A stretch of 5,645 nt of DNA from an uncultured Collinsella sp. (GTDB lineage Bacteria; Actinomycetota; Coriobacteriia; Coriobacteriales; Coriobacteriaceae): positions 1-5,645 of the forward strand of contig USMR01000071.1 in assembly GCA_900555815.1 (NCBI GenBank), in the 5' to 3' direction. Each line of letters opens with the position of its first letter. Position 1 is the first letter of the stretch. This document shows positions 4,745 to 5,645 of the stretch, one piece after another. A model generated the notes under the pieces. It made no database searches. It had not been told where the DNA came from and saw only the letters and a program-made list of their open reading frames with translations. A program made the position numbers and the translations under genes.

Positions 4745-5645
4745 TTAGTCGTCGTCGCTCGCACCCAACTGCTGCAGCAGCATGAGTGCCGCGGCCACGG
4801 GGCCGGTGCCGTCGTTGGCGTCGAGACCGCGACCCAGGCCGCTGCCCGCGCCGGCGCCCGCCTTGTAGGGCACCGACAACTTGCGGCTCTTGGGGAAGTT
4901 CACCGCGCCATAGCGGGTCTTAAGCTCAAAGGCCACCTTCTTGGGCACGTCGACGCCCAAAAACGTGATGCGACCGCCGCTGAGCGTGACGCTCTCGAGC
5001 CCCAGGCGCTCGCCGCGAATGCGGATGCGCGCGCGATTGAACAGGTTGAGTCCCGCCAACGGCAGCTCACCATGCGCGGCCTCGGTCTCTTCCTGCACCT
5101 CGTCAATGCTCTCCAGGTCCTCGGCCGCTGCGAGCTTACGGTACACGAGCACGCGCTGGTCCACCGCCGGCAGGTACTCCTCGGACAAGAAGTAGTCGGC
5201 CGGCAGGTTAATACCCACGCTCGCCGCCTCCACGCCGGCGTCGTCATCGCCGCGCGCCTCGGCCACGGCCTGGCCCAGCATCTGCGTAAACAGATCAAAG
5301 CCCACGCTCGACAGGTTGCCGTGCTGCTCGGCTCCCATAAGCGAACCGGCGCCACGGATCTCTAGGTCGCGCATGGCGATGCGCATGCCGCTGCCCAGGT
5401 CCTGGAACTCGGAAAGTGCGGTCAGGCGCGCCGTTGCCTCCTCGGTGAGCGGCAGCTCGCCGGGGAACATAAAGTACGCGTAGGCCTGCGTGGCAGAGCG
5501 GCCCACACGGCCCTTGAGCTGGTAGAGCTGCGCCTGGCCGAAACGCTGCGTATCCTCGATGATGAGCGTGTTGACGTTCGGGATATCAATGCCGGTTTCA
5601 ATGATGGTCGTGCAGACGAGAATTTGAATTTCGCCGTTTGACATC
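4745..5645 (-). CDS. mfd: Transcription-repair coupling factor Mfd, C-terminal part, 5' end outside the window
   Basis: Mfd is the ATP-driven translocase that removes stalled RNA polymerase at DNA lesions and recruits UvrA for nucleotide excision repair. Only the last 300 or so codons are visible. Counting from the first whole codon (5644-5642), CTTIIETGIDIPNVNTLIIE (11-30) is helicase motif V and QLKGRVGRS (42-50) is motif VI with its arginine fingers. FQDLGSGMRIAMRDLEIRGAG (80-100), followed by EQHG (106-109), is the translocation (TRG) region shared with RecG. From about 147 (VGINLPADYFLSEEYLP and DQRVLVYRKLA) to about 250 is the C-terminal D7 domain, which masks the UvrA-binding surface in the resting enzyme. 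The final 50 residues are a Gly/Ala-rich linker, a short helix (VAAALMLLQQLG) and an acidic SDDD end. The first whole codon is ATG but is internal: motifs I-IV and the RNA polymerase-binding domain must lie beyond the edge. The stop is TAA at 4747-4745. Confidence -1.
   Translation of the reverse strand, partial: MSNGEIQILVCTTIIETGIDIPNVNTLIIEDTQRFGQAQLYQLKGRVGRSATQAYAYFMFPGELPLTEEATARLTALSEFQDLGSGMRIAMRDLEIRGAGSLMGAEQHGNLSSVGFDLFTQMLGQAVAEARGDDDAGVEAASVGINLPADYFLSEEYLPAVDQRVLVYRKLAAAEDLESIDEVQEETEAAHGELPLAGLNLFNRARIRIRGERLGLESVTLSGGRITFLGVDVPKKVAFELKTRYGAVNFPKSRKLSVPYKAGAGAGSGLGRGLDANDGTGPVAAALMLLQQLGASDDD

Noticed and set aside
4515..4748. 77-codon plus-strand and 134-codon minus-strand (4360-4764) frames over the gap between mfd and the PAP2 gene
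   Set aside because: Both are read straight through the inverted-repeat element and overlap real genes. Their Arg/Ser-rich translations look like a repeat read as protein.
5642..5644. ATG at the right edge as a true start of a short helicase-like gene
   Set aside because: The codon lies just before motif V in the middle of the Mfd translocase core; a protein starting here would lack the ATPase motifs. It is an internal methionine of a gene cut by the window.

Overview
The window is about 5.6 kb of GC-rich bacterial chromosome. It holds six protein genes, two of them cut by the window edges, and no RNA gene, CRISPR array, transposase or phage gene that I can recognise. The base composition, the protein flavour and an Amadori-product deglycase beside a GntR/UTRA regulator fit a gut actinobacterium of the class Coriobacteriia, Collinsella-like. 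That assignment is an inference from pattern memory, not from a search.

Left part (1-1903). A sugar-phosphate deglycase of the FrlB/FraB type (SIS fold, 3' end outside the window) is transcribed leftward. Divergent from it is a GntR/HutC-type regulator with a UTRA ligand domain. The 205 bp between them is AT-rich. It carries several copies of an ATACAAG/ATACATG half-site spaced at 11 and 22 bp, and one inverted copy abutting an extended -10 box. The layout suggests a ligand-responsive repressor controlling itself and a catabolic operon for fructosamine-type (glycated amino acid) substrates.

Middle part (1904-4528). A GNAT acetyltransferase of the phosphinothricin-acetyltransferase type faces the regulator tail to tail, with only 21 bp between them. 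Upstream of it on the same strand are a PAP2-family membrane phosphatase and a threonine aldolase-family PLP enzyme. These two are 45 bp apart and probably form a two-gene transcript, ending at a strong intrinsic terminator with a 14-bp perfect stem. The terminator separates that unit from the acetyltransferase and argues for a later start of the acetyltransferase than the longest reading frame gives.

Right part (4529-5645). A 216-bp non-coding gap holds two structured stretches. One is a possible branched leader just upstream of the PAP2 gene. The other is a roughly 99-nt element bounded by 20-nt inverted repeats, whose imperfect pairs are G-U compatible only in plus-strand RNA. Beyond it is the C-terminal part of Mfd, the transcription-repair coupling factor, running off the right edge.

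The individual genes belong to known families. The parts least explained by standard annotation are the operator architecture between the deglycase and its regulator, and the structured gap between mfd and the PAP2 gene.
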